This document shows, piece after piece, positions 1 to 7,052 of a stretch of DNA of 64,000 nucleotides. Location: positions 1 to 64,000 of the forward strand of contig OZ244068.1 in assembly GCA_965215615.1 (NCBI GenBank). The letters run 5' to 3'. Numbering within the stretch: position 1 is the stretch's first letter; each line of letters starts with the position of its first letter. The translations under genes were made by a program, and so were the position numbers. Source of the stretch: CBDATA01 sp965215615 (GTDB lineage: Bacteria > Acidobacteriota > Vicinamibacteria > Marinacidobacterales > Marinacidobacteraceae). The notes below the pieces were generated by a model. It did not search any database. It worked only from the letters and a program-made list of their open reading frames with translations, and was not told the DNA's origin.

Positions 1-105
1 GTGGGCTACGACCCGGGGTACTACTTCCTCGAGTTCGACACCTTCCTCGACGCGCCGGGCAACGAGGAACTACTGGCCCAGCTCGTGGCCCTCCGCGGCC
101 GCTAA
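1..105 (+). CDS. C-terminal end of an unidentified protein
   Basis: Frame 1 is open from the window edge to a TAA at 103-105 and encodes about 34 residues ending in LVALRGR. The residues are acidic and aromatic-rich (PGYYFLEFDTFLD) but too few to assign a family. The stop overlaps by four bases the stop of the convergent DUF1499 gene, as expected for two real genes meeting tail to tail. Its upstream part lies outside the window. Confidence 0.6.
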   Translation: MGYDPGYYFLEFDTFLDAPGNEELLAQLVALRGR

Positions 106-461
106 GCCGCTCCCTCGTAGCGCTCCCGGATCGTCTCGACTCGCTGCCGGTTGACCCCGGCATCCCACCCTCCCCAGCGCGCCGCCGACCGGACGTGGAT
201 CACCCCGTCCTCGCGCCAGAGTGCGAACTCCAGATCGTCCACGAAGCCGATCCGCGAGCTGCACTCGGCGCGGAAGTAATCGTCGGTCGCGGCGACGATC
301 TCGGTGCGCGGCAACTCTTCCACCAGCTTCTTGAGGCGGGCGAACGCGGCCTCCGGTTCACCCCGGATCGGGAACGGATCCGTCCGGTTGCGAGGGGGGC
401 CTTCGGTGTTGCTCGAAACGCAGTTCCAGAGCCTCGGACACGGAGGAAGGGATACGGGCAT
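102..461 (-). CDS. DUF1499 family protein
   Basis: The 119-residue product has the DUF1499 layout: an N-terminal CPRLWNCVSS motif (family pattern CPxxPNCVSS), then YFRAECSSRIGFVDDLEF, then GVIHVRSAARWGGWDAGVN followed by RQRVETIR. All conserved blocks are present, so the protein looks complete. The family's biochemical function is not known; members are small and often envelope-associated, though no signal peptide is evident here. It lies between a convergent gene and a divergent M19 peptidase gene, with only about 60 bases to share as promoter space. Family call is firm, function open. Confidence 0.85.
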   Translation of the reverse strand: MPVSLPPCPRLWNCVSSNTEGPPRNRTDPFPIRGEPEAAFARLKKLVEELPRTEIVAATDDYFRAECSSRIGFVDDLEFALWREDGVIHVRSAARWGGWDAGVNRQRVETIRERYEGAA

Positions 462-520
462 CGGGTGGATTCTCTCTCCCCGCGCCGCTGGTAGGATTGC
501 GGGCCGCCGGGAGGACCGCC

Positions 521-1723
521 ATGGGACGGGGAAAGATTGGCCCGAAAGGTTACCGATCGTTCGGATACCTGACTCCGGGAGTGGACTTTCCCGAGCGGGA
601 GGTGGTGGAAGATGCCGGGCTCTTTCCCTCCCGCCCGGTTCCGCTCGCGCCCGACGAGGAAGAGCGGGCGGACCGGCTCGCGCACGATCTGGTGCTGGTC
701 TCGCTCCACGAACACCTCGGCTCCTTCCCCCGGAACATCGCGGAGACCCCCGACTACGTCCGCGACGGCCGGGTCTTCACCCCGTTCGCGGCTCTCGCGG
801 AGAGCGACTGGGACTGCGTCTTCGACAACCTCCTCGACGGCATCTGCCGCATCGAATCGAAGCGTGGCTGGAAGTGGACCGAAGTGCTCCATGATCTCGG
901 GATGCGGCTCGCCGACATCGCCCATCAGGACTTCCTGATCCACTGCAAGTCGGTCGCGGACATCCTCCGGGCCCACGCCGAGGGGAAGATGGCCTGGGTC
1001 GCCGCCATCGAAGGCGCGGCCCCCATCGAGAACGAGCTCGACCGGGTGGAAGTGCTCTACGGCTTCGGCGTCCGCGAGATGGGGATCACCTACAGCGAGT
1101 CGAACGCCCTCGGCAGCGGCCTCAAGGAAGCGAACGACGGCGGGTTGACCGCGTTCGGCCGCGAGGTGGTTACCCGGATGAACCAGGTGGGGATGTTCAT
1201 CGACACCGCCCACTGCGGCGACCAGACCACCCTCGACGTGATCGAGGCGAGCGACAAGCCGGTCGGGATCACCCACATCGGCGCGAGGACGCTCTGGAAC
1301 ACCCGCCGCATGGCTCCCGACGACGTGATGCGGGCCTGCGCCGAAAAGGGCGGGATCATCGGGATTGAAGCCGCCCCCCACACGACGCTCACCGAAAAGC
1401 ACCCGAAGCACAGCCTCGACTCCTTCATGGAGCACTTCGAGTTCGTCGCCAACCTGGTCGGGATCGACCACGTCGGCTTCGGGCCGGACACCGTCTTCGG
1501 CGACCACGTCGGCCTCCACGGGGTCTATGCCTCCGCGCTTTCGATCAAGAAGGCGGGCGGCCAGGGCTTCGAGCGGGTTCCCTACGTGGCCGGGATCGAG
1601 AACCCGGTGGAGGGCTCGAAGAACATCCTCCGCTGGCTGGTGAAAAACGGCTATTCGGACGAGGACATCGGGAAGGTGATGGGGGAGAACGCGCTCCGGG
1701 TACTCCGGCAAGTATGGGTCTGA
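521..1723 (+). CDS. Membrane dipeptidase-like metallopeptidase (M19 family)
   Basis: A 400-residue M19 (renal dipeptidase-like) amidohydrolase-fold protein, expected to hydrolyse dipeptides or related amides at a zinc site. The usual N-terminal metal motif HxD appears as HEH in LHEHLGSF (about residue 63). Later family blocks are clear: MGITYSESN, MFIDTAHCGDQTT, VGITHIGARTLWNTRRM, and VGIDHVGFGPDTV near the C-terminus. The ATG at 521 is chosen because GGAGG lies just upstream; a TTG at 497 is in frame but less likely. No signal peptide is seen, so it is probably cytoplasmic. The stop overlaps the next gene by 10 bases. The D-to-H change in the first metal motif may alter metal use. Confidence 0.85.
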   Translation: MGRGKIGPKGYRSFGYLTPGVDFPEREVVEDAGLFPSRPVPLAPDEEERADRLAHDLVLVSLHEHLGSFPRNIAETPDYVRDGRVFTPFAALAESDWDCVFDNLLDGICRIESKRGWKWTEVLHDLGMRLADIAHQDFLIHCKSVADILRAHAEGKMAWVAAIEGAAPIENELDRVEVLYGFGVREMGITYSESNALGSGLKEANDGGLTAFGREVVTRMNQVGMFIDTAHCGDQTTLDVIEASDKPVGITHIGARTLWNTRRMAPDDVMRACAEKGGIIGIEAAPHTTLTEKHPKHSLDSFMEHFEFVANLVGIDHVGFGPDTVFGDHVGLHGVYASALSIKKAGGQGFERVPYVAGIENPVEGSKNILRWLVKNGYSDEDIGKVMGENALRVLRQVWV

Positions 1724-2214
1724 CCATCCTGCTGTTCCTCGCCGCTGTGGGTCAGCCGGCGTTCGAGACCACGGTGGAACTGACCGGCCCGGAATCCGGC
1801 CTCGTGCGGACGGTGGTTCGCTCTCCCGGACAGGATCCCCGCGGCCTCGTGCGCGTCCCGGATGGCTGGCGACTCGAAGCGATCCCCTTCGAAACCATGG
1901 TCACCGCCGAAGCAGACGGCTGGTTCCGGGTCCCCGTCCCGATTCCCGCGGATTCTGCCAACGATCTCGATTTCGCTGCGGTGATCCAGCCTCCCCCCGG
2001 CTACCGGGTCCGGGATCCGTTTCCGACCCGCGTGGAGGCGGAGGGAGCCGGGGTTCGCATGAGCCTGCCCGCGCCGCCGTCCTTCCTCCGCTTCCGGCTG
2101 GCTCCGGAAGATGCTTGGCTTCCCGGCCCGGTCGCCCTCGTGGACATCGCCGTGCTCGGGCTCTTCCTCGGGCTCGCCCTTTTCGGGGCCTTCCGGCTCA
2201 CCCGTTCCCGGTGA
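1714..2214 (+). CDS. Hypothetical secreted or anchored protein with C-terminal membrane helix
   Basis: The 166-residue product begins with a short hydrophobic segment (GLTILLFLAAVGQPAF) that looks like a signal peptide. It continues as a soluble, proline- and valine-rich domain of about 110 residues and ends with a hydrophobic helix (VALVDIAVLGLFLGLALFGAF) and basic tail RLTRSR. The topology suggests a domain outside the cytoplasmic membrane held by the C-terminal helix. No known family is recognised. It overlaps the M19 gene by 10 bases and the next tiny gene by GTGA, so it is translated as part of this run. Confidence 0.7.
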   Translation: MGLTILLFLAAVGQPAFETTVELTGPESGLVRTVVRSPGQDPRGLVRVPDGWRLEAIPFETMVTAEADGWFRVPVPIPADSANDLDFAAVIQPPPGYRVRDPFPTRVEAEGAGVRMSLPAPPSFLRFRLAPEDAWLPGPVALVDIAVLGLFLGLALFGAFRLTRSR

Positions 2215-2306
2215 CCCGCTTCTCCTTCTGGGGTCTTTACGCGGCCTTCGCCGCCATCCTCGTCGCCTACTTCGTCTGGATGCGAAGGAAGGAGCGCTCG
2301 AGGTGA
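2211..2306 (+). CDS. 31-residue single-span membrane microprotein
   Basis: A GTG start overlaps the upstream stop as GTGA, and the stop in turn overlaps the GTG of the symporter gene as GTGA. The product is one hydrophobic helix (FWGLYAAFAAILVAYFVW) followed by the basic tail MRRKERSR. Size and shape resemble CcmD-family heme-export subunits. Its position directly before an SSS symporter also recalls the small partners found beside such transporters (DUF997 or DUF3311 type). The perfect translational coupling on both sides makes it a likely real gene; which small-protein family it belongs to is unresolved. Confidence 0.65.
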   Translation: MTRFSFWGLYAAFAAILVAYFVWMRRKERSR

Positions 2307-3742
2307 CCGGAATCGTCTTCGGCGCGTACCTCGCGGCGATTTTCCTGATCGGCTGGGTCGCGCTCCGTCGCACCCGCAGCGAAGGCGACTACTGGATCGC
2401 CGGGGGTCGCCTCGGCTGGGTGCTCGGCGGCGCGACGCTCGCTGCGACCCACGCGAGCGCCGGGACCTACATCGGGACCGTCGGGGTGATCCATTCGGTG
2501 GGATGGGAGTTCACCTGGCTCGTGCTCTTCGTCCCCCTGAGCTACTGGTTCATGGCGGGCATCCTCGCTCCCCGCTTCGCAAGGACCCGCGAGCTCACCC
2601 TTCCCGCCTTCCTCGAACGCCGATACTACAGCCGGCGTGCGCGCGCCCTCGCCGCCCTCGTGATCCTGATCGCCTCCACGGTCTATATCCAGGCGCAGGT
2701 TCTCGCCGGCGGCCTCATCGCCGAAACGGTGTTCGGCATCCCGCCGACCTGGGGGATGGCGGCCTTCACGCTCATCCTGCTGGCTTACACCGCGGTGGGC
2801 GGCATGGTGGCGGTGGTCTATACCGATCTCGTCCAGCTCGTGGTGATGGCGGTGGGTGCGCTGGTCGCCGTTCCGATGGTCTGGCGGCTGCTCGACGGCC
2901 CGTCGGCGCTCTTCTCCGCGGTGGAGCTGCTGCGTCCGGAAGCGTTCGCGTTCGGTCAGTTGCCCGCCGTCCTGCTGTTCACCATGGGGATCAGCTTCTT
3001 CCTCGGCGGCATCGCGACTCCGGAAAAGCTGGTGCGGCTCTACACGATGCGCGACCAGCGCTCCATCCGGCGCGGCCTGCTGCTCGCGATGGCGGTCGCC
3101 ACCGGGGTGAACCTCGTGGTCTTCCTGCTGGCGCTCGCCTCGATGGGCCTCTTTCCGGTTCTGCCGAGCGGCGACCTCGCGATGCCGCTGATCGCTTCGG
3201 CGGCGCTCCCCCCGGTGCTCGGGACCATCCTGCTCGCCGCCATCGTTTCCGCCATCATGTCCACCGTGGATTCCCTGCTGCTGGTGGCGGGCTCGGCGCT
3301 CTCCCACGACATCCTCGGCGCGCTCCGTCCCGGTGCTTCGGAGCGGGCCCGGCTGGCCGCCGCCCGGCTCGGCATCCTGCTGGTCGGCATCGCGCCGCTT
3401 GCGCTCATCCTGAGCGGGGTAGGGGCAGGCGAGCTCGTCCAGTTCATCGTCCTGCTCTTCACCGCGATCATGGCGAGCGCCTTCTTCGTGCCGGTGGTGG
3501 TCGGGGTCTATTGGCGGCGGCTGACCCGCGAAGGTGCGGTGGCGGCGATGGCTGCCGGGGTTTTCGCGGTGTTCTTCTGGCAGGCCGACCTTCTGCCCTG
3601 GCCCGGCTTCGGGCCGGAGCTGGTTCATCCGGTGGTCCCCGGAGTCCTCGCCTCGTTGCTCGCCGGAGTTCTGGTGAGCTATGCGACCCGTCCGCCGCCG
3701 GAATCGGCGCTCGCTCCCTATTTCGGGGGCCAGGAAGGATGA
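2303..3742 (+). CDS. Sodium:solute symporter (SSS family)
   Basis: A 479-residue integral membrane protein of the SSS family, coupling sodium entry to uptake of a small solute that cannot be named. Family features are EGDYWIAGGRLGWVLGGATLAATHASAGTYIG near the N-terminus, the long helix set with FFLGGIATPEKLVRLYTMRD in the middle, and SAIMSTVDSLLLVAGSALSHD (the conserved helix that contributes to the second sodium site). Length fits the family's 12-13 helices. The GTG start at 2303 overlaps the microprotein stop; the next gene starts in an ATGA overlap. The adjoining M19 peptidase and SDR do not identify the substrate. Confidence 0.9.
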   Translation: MTGIVFGAYLAAIFLIGWVALRRTRSEGDYWIAGGRLGWVLGGATLAATHASAGTYIGTVGVIHSVGWEFTWLVLFVPLSYWFMAGILAPRFARTRELTLPAFLERRYYSRRARALAALVILIASTVYIQAQVLAGGLIAETVFGIPPTWGMAAFTLILLAYTAVGGMVAVVYTDLVQLVVMAVGALVAVPMVWRLLDGPSALFSAVELLRPEAFAFGQLPAVLLFTMGISFFLGGIATPEKLVRLYTMRDQRSIRRGLLLAMAVATGVNLVVFLLALASMGLFPVLPSGDLAMPLIASAALPPVLGTILLAAIVSAIMSTVDSLLLVAGSALSHDILGALRPGASERARLAAARLGILLVGIAPLALILSGVGAGELVQFIVLLFTAIMASAFFVPVVVGVYWRRLTREGAVAAMAAGVFAVFFWQADLLPWPGFGPELVHPVVPGVLASLLAGVLVSYATRPPPESALAPYFGGQEG

Positions 3743-4527
3743 AGCTCCGGGGCCGGGGCGTGCTGGTCACCGGCGGAGCTCGCGGCATGGGCTTGCTCAT
3801 CGCCCGGATGGCGCGGGAACGCGGTGCCCGGGTCGCGATCTGGGATGTCGCCGAGGATGCTCTTTCCGCCGCCCGGACCGAGCTCGGCGAAGCGGCGTTC
3901 GCCGAGAGAGTGGATGTGGGTGATCCCGAGGCGGTGGCTGCCGCCGCCGGAAAGATTCCCTTCGCGGTGGATGTCCTCGTGAACAACGCCGGAGTGGTCA
4001 GCGGCAAGTGCTTTGCCGATCTGACCCCCGAAGAAATCCGCCGGACGCTCCGGGTGAACGTGGAGGCGCTTTTCTGGACGACGGGTGCCTTCCTGCCCGG
4101 AATGATCCGCCGCGGCGAGGGCCATCTGGTGACCATGGCTTCCGCCGGCGGCCTGATCGGGGTTCCGGGGCTCTCGGATTACTGCGCCTCCAAATTCGGC
4201 GCGGTGGGGTTCCACGAGTCGCTCCGCGCCGAGCTTCGCGGGACACCCGGCGTTCGGACCACGGTGATCTGCCCCTTCTTCGTGAATACCGGGATGTTCG
4301 CCGGGGTCCGCACCCGGTTTCCCTCGCTGCTCCCGATCCTCGGTCCGGAGGCGGTCGCCGCCGTGACGGTGCGGGCGGTGGAGCGGGATCGGGCGATGGT
4401 CGTGTTGCCCTGGTTCGTCCACTCGCTCAAGCTGTTGCGGCTGCTGCCGGCTCCCTGGCTCGACCCCATCGCCGCCTTTTTCGGCATCCACGCCTCCATG
4501 CGCGGGTTCACCGGGCGCAAAAGTTGA
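3739..4527 (+). CDS. Short-chain dehydrogenase/reductase
   Basis: A 262-residue classical SDR. The cofactor motif TGGARGMG is at residues 11-18, the NNAG motif follows VDVLV, and the catalytic Ser-Tyr-Lys are in MASAGGLIGVPGLSDYCASKFG. The sequence PFFVNTGMFAG after the active site and the hydrophobic C-terminal part (WFVHSLKLLRLLPAPWLDPIAAFFGI) resemble the SDR16C/retinol dehydrogenase 10-like group, which acts on lipophilic alcohols or ketones and can be membrane-associated. Substrate unknown. It starts in an ATGA overlap with the symporter gene and closes this gene run. Confidence 0.85.
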   Translation: MKLRGRGVLVTGGARGMGLLIARMARERGARVAIWDVAEDALSAARTELGEAAFAERVDVGDPEAVAAAAGKIPFAVDVLVNNAGVVSGKCFADLTPEEIRRTLRVNVEALFWTTGAFLPGMIRRGEGHLVTMASAGGLIGVPGLSDYCASKFGAVGFHESLRAELRGTPGVRTTVICPFFVNTGMFAGVRTRFPSLLPILGPEAVAAVTVRAVERDRAMVVLPWFVHSLKLLRLLPAPWLDPIAAFFGIHASMRGFTGRKS

Positions 4528-4577
4528 CACCCGTTTTCACGATAACTAGCCTTCGCACCTTCTTCGAGGTGCAACCC

Positions 4578-5276
4578 ATGTCTTTTTCCCGCTTCCTCCT
4601 GCCGCTCGCCGGTGTCCTGCTGCTCGCTGGTTGTGATGACGATGACGCGCCGAGCCCCGCGCCTGCGCCAGCCCCCGCGCCGGCTCCCGCCCCCGAGCCG
4701 CCCGCTCCGTCGGCGACGGCGGTCTATACCTGGGCCCAGCCCGAGGTCCGGATCAGCCCCCGGATCCCCGGCTCGCTTCCCGAGGGCGTGGCCCCCGATT
4801 CGCCGCTCGCCATGGTCGCCCACGCCGCCGATGTGGAGTTCTTCTCCGAGGGCGGGATCGCGAGCGACGGCCTGAAAGCTCTTGCCGAGACCGGGAGCCC
4901 GGCTGCATTCCTCGTCGAAGCGCAGGGTGCCGGGGCCGAGGTGCTCTTCCGTGGCACTGCCGAGTTGCTCCAGACCGTGCTCGGGCCGGATCCTTCCACC
5001 GAGATGTCGCTGGAACGGCCGTGCGTCACCTACGTCCACAGATTCACGGGCAGCCCGGACTGGTTCTTCGGGGTCGCCGGGTTCTGTCTCGTGGGCGAGG
5101 ACGGCCAGTGGGTCGAAACGGCCGATGTCGAGATGTTCGCCTACGATGCCGGAACCGCGGAGGAGGATGGGGAAACCGATCCCCGCGAGCCGATTTCGCT
5201 TCTCGACCAGCCGCCGCATTTCGTGGCACCGGCGATCGTCCAGATCCAGACGCTGACCCTCAAGAATGAGGAGTAG
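4578..5276 (+). CDS. Spondin-domain lipoprotein
   Basis: The 232-residue product starts with a lipoprotein signal (SRFLLPLAGVLLLAGC, lipobox LAGC), then an Asp run and an Ala-Pro repeat linker. The rest matches a Spondin_N domain: ADVEFFSEGGIASDGLKALAE early, and TGSPDWFFGVAGFCLV with WVETADVEMFAYDAGT late. The SPDWF and DAGT blocks are hallmark parts of this fold. The family occurs in secreted or surface proteins in bacteria and in extracellular-matrix proteins in animals; the bacterial role is unknown. It is monocistronic: 50 bases separate it from the SDR gene. Probably anchored to a membrane with the Pro-rich stalk holding the domain away. Confidence 0.8.
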   Translation: MSFSRFLLPLAGVLLLAGCDDDDAPSPAPAPAPAPAPAPEPPAPSATAVYTWAQPEVRISPRIPGSLPEGVAPDSPLAMVAHAADVEFFSEGGIASDGLKALAETGSPAAFLVEAQGAGAEVLFRGTAELLQTVLGPDPSTEMSLERPCVTYVHRFTGSPDWFFGVAGFCLVGEDGQWVETADVEMFAYDAGTAEEDGETDPREPISLLDQPPHFVAPAIVQIQTLTLKNEE

Positions 5277-5303
5277 CCGGCCATACGTCGGTACGATCCG
5301 GGA

Positions 5304-5619
5304 GCTTCCATCCCGGTGGTGTCTCCACTCGCCCGTGCGGCCGCCAAGCTCCTCGTCCTCCAGGTTCGGACCGAGGCTCGGGACTTTCTCGACCTGGATG
5401 CGCTCATCCGGGACGGCACGACGCTGGATGCGGCACTCAGTGCGGCGCAAGCCGTTCACGGTCCCAGGTTCAACGCGCTGATCGCCCTGAAGTCGCTGGC
5501 CTGGCTTGATGGTGAGGATTGCCCCTCCCTCCCGGAACCGGTTCGGGAGCGGCTGCGGTTCGCAGTGCGTGGCGCGTATCCATGTCGATTCAGAGATGGA
5601 GAGGCCATATGGAGAGGCC
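5304..5619 (+). pseudogene. Remnant of an AbiEii-type nucleotidyltransferase
   Basis: Only the C-terminal part of an AbiEii/AbiGii-like nucleotidyltransferase toxin is recognisable. It begins near IPVVSPLARAAAKLLVLQ, with the family's RDFLDLDALI block, and ends with FNALIALKSLAWLDGEDCPSLP. The catalytic N-terminal half (GSxxx...DxD region) is absent; upstream lies the lipoprotein stop only about 30 bases away. The reading frame then runs on into the next gene in a wrong frame, so the true end is also lost. It sits directly before a small gene of a kind I recall beside such toxins. Assignment rests on a short stretch of similarity. Confidence 0.5.
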
Positions 5620-5904
5620 ATGACGCTCCTCGAAGTGGCTCGGAATGTGGTCTGGTTCCATCCGCCGGAACGGACGCTCGAAGACCCGATCCTGTTCCTG
5701 AACCACGCGATGACCTGGGGAACCCCGGAAGACCTCGCCGTCGTTCGGAAGCACTTCACTGACGACGACCTCCGGAACGCCCTCAAGAACGCCTACCCTG
5801 GAGTCATGGACGAGCCTTCCTGGGCATACTGGCATCTCGTGCTGGATCTCGGACCAGCGCCAGAGCGGCAGAAGATCCGGCCAGCGCTCCTCGAAAGGGA
5901 CTGA
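5620..5904 (+). CDS. Small protein of a nucleotidyltransferase-toxin module
   Basis: The 94-residue product starts MTLLEVARNVVWFHPPERTL and continues FLNHAMTWGTPEDLAVVRKHF and PGVMDEPSWAYWHLVLDLGPAP. Small proteins of this pattern (VWFxPPExxL...WGTPED...SWAYW) occur next to AbiEii-like nucleotidyltransferases, so it is probably the antitoxin-side partner. Here the neighbouring toxin is truncated, making this a likely orphan. The ATG at 5620 is chosen because similarity begins there; in-frame starts further upstream read through the toxin remnant. It converges on the minus-strand gene ending at 5906. Confidence 0.5.
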   Translation: MTLLEVARNVVWFHPPERTLEDPILFLNHAMTWGTPEDLAVVRKHFTDDDLRNALKNAYPGVMDEPSWAYWHLVLDLGPAPERQKIRPALLERD

Positions 5905-5905
5905 T

Positions 5906-7051
5906 TCAGAACGGGACTTCGTCTTCGGCCGGGTCTGCTTCCGGCTTCTGACGCGACTCGTATTCGGCGATGGCCTTCTTCGCCCGGGATTCGATTTCCC
6001 CGGATTGCTCGGCCTCGTAGAGCAGACGGAACGCGGCATCCTCGTTCTCGAAGCTCAGTTTGATCAGCGGGTGGTCTCCCGTCGTTTCCTTGCCTCGGCT
6101 GGGGGCGAATACACAGGCGCGGATTTCTTCGCGCACCATCCCGACCCATCGGGTGAGTCGCCATTCGCCTTCGTACGTCGTCAACCTCCAGCCGTTTCCA
6201 CTGGAGGCTTCCTTGAAACGGTCCCGGTATTTCTGTAGCTCATCCTCCGTTATCCGCGAGCTTGCCCGACTTTCTCGCACAGGTGGTTGCGGAGGCTCCG
6301 GTGGAGCTTTCCGAGACCTCTTTTCCGTCTGTTCCCGGAGCTGTTGCTCCTTCTCGCGTTCCTGTCGAGCCCGTTCCCGATCCTGGCGCGCCTCTTCGAG
6401 AAGTTGCCGGCTCCGGTCCATGTTTTCCCGCGCCCCGGCGAGCGCTTCCCGCAAGTCGTCGGCCTGCTTCTGCTCGAAATCGGTCAGGCGCGCGAGGACG
6501 GATTCCACTTGCTGCGTTCCGTCCCCGCTCCGGGATTTTTCCACGGTTCCCCGCAGTTCCTTGATCTCCGCCAGTAACGCCTGTGCCGTTTCGTCGGATT
6601 CGTTGGTACGCCCATCCTGGTTTTCCATGGCGAGGATTCGCGCATCCTGATCCTCGGCCTCCTTGCCCGCGTAGGTGTCTATCTTGCGGGTCAGCCTCCC
6701 CAGCAACTTGATGTGCCGGTCCACGACTTTGGGGTGGAAAGACTTGCCGCCGGGGTGGGCGAAGCGTTTGCGAATGTCGTTGACATCCCTGACCAACGAG
6801 CGATCGCGCTCCGAGAAGCCGAAGACCTCCGGACGACGGTCCACGATGCGCGCGAATTCGTGGACGCTCAGCTCGTTGGAGATAGCGGATTGGTCACCCG
6901 CCGATCTCAGGCCTTGCAAATAGCTCTGGCGATCCTCGGACAGGCACTCGAAGATTTCTTCAGGACCCAATTTCTCGCTGATGTGCGCTCGCATCGCCCG
7001 GTCGTAGATGAGGAGCGCGGCGGCAGTCCGCAGGTACTGGGTCGTTTCCAT
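5906..7051 (-). CDS. HEPN-like, coiled-coil protein of unknown function
   Basis: A 381-residue soluble protein. The N-terminal 120 residues (YLRTAAALLIYDRAMRAHIS ... VRDVNDIRKRFAHPGG) resemble a Swt1/HEPN-type helical domain, with an R-x4-H motif in RKRFAH that in HEPN nucleases forms the RNase site. The middle (about 180-260) is a charged coiled coil rich in Arg, Glu and Gln. The C-terminal domain contains NGWRLTTYEGEWRLTRW and ends in an acidic tail. The ATG at 7051 directly follows the upstream stop (TGAAATG), so it is coupled to the oxidoreductase gene; a TTG at 7075 is also possible. HEPN assignment is tentative; a role in defence or RNA cleavage would be inference. Confidence 0.6.
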   Translation of the reverse strand: METTQYLRTAAALLIYDRAMRAHISEKLGPEEIFECLSEDRQSYLQGLRSAGDQSAISNELSVHEFARIVDRRPEVFGFSERDRSLVRDVNDIRKRFAHPGGKSFHPKVVDRHIKLLGRLTRKIDTYAGKEAEDQDARILAMENQDGRTNESDETAQALLAEIKELRGTVEKSRSGDGTQQVESVLARLTDFEQKQADDLREALAGARENMDRSRQLLEEARQDRERARQEREKEQQLREQTEKRSRKAPPEPPQPPVRESRASSRITEDELQKYRDRFKEASSGNGWRLTTYEGEWRLTRWVGMVREEIRACVFAPSRGKETTGDHPLIKLSFENEDAAFRLLYEAEQSGEIESRAKKAIAEYESRQKPEADPAEDEVPF

Positions 7052-7052
7052 T

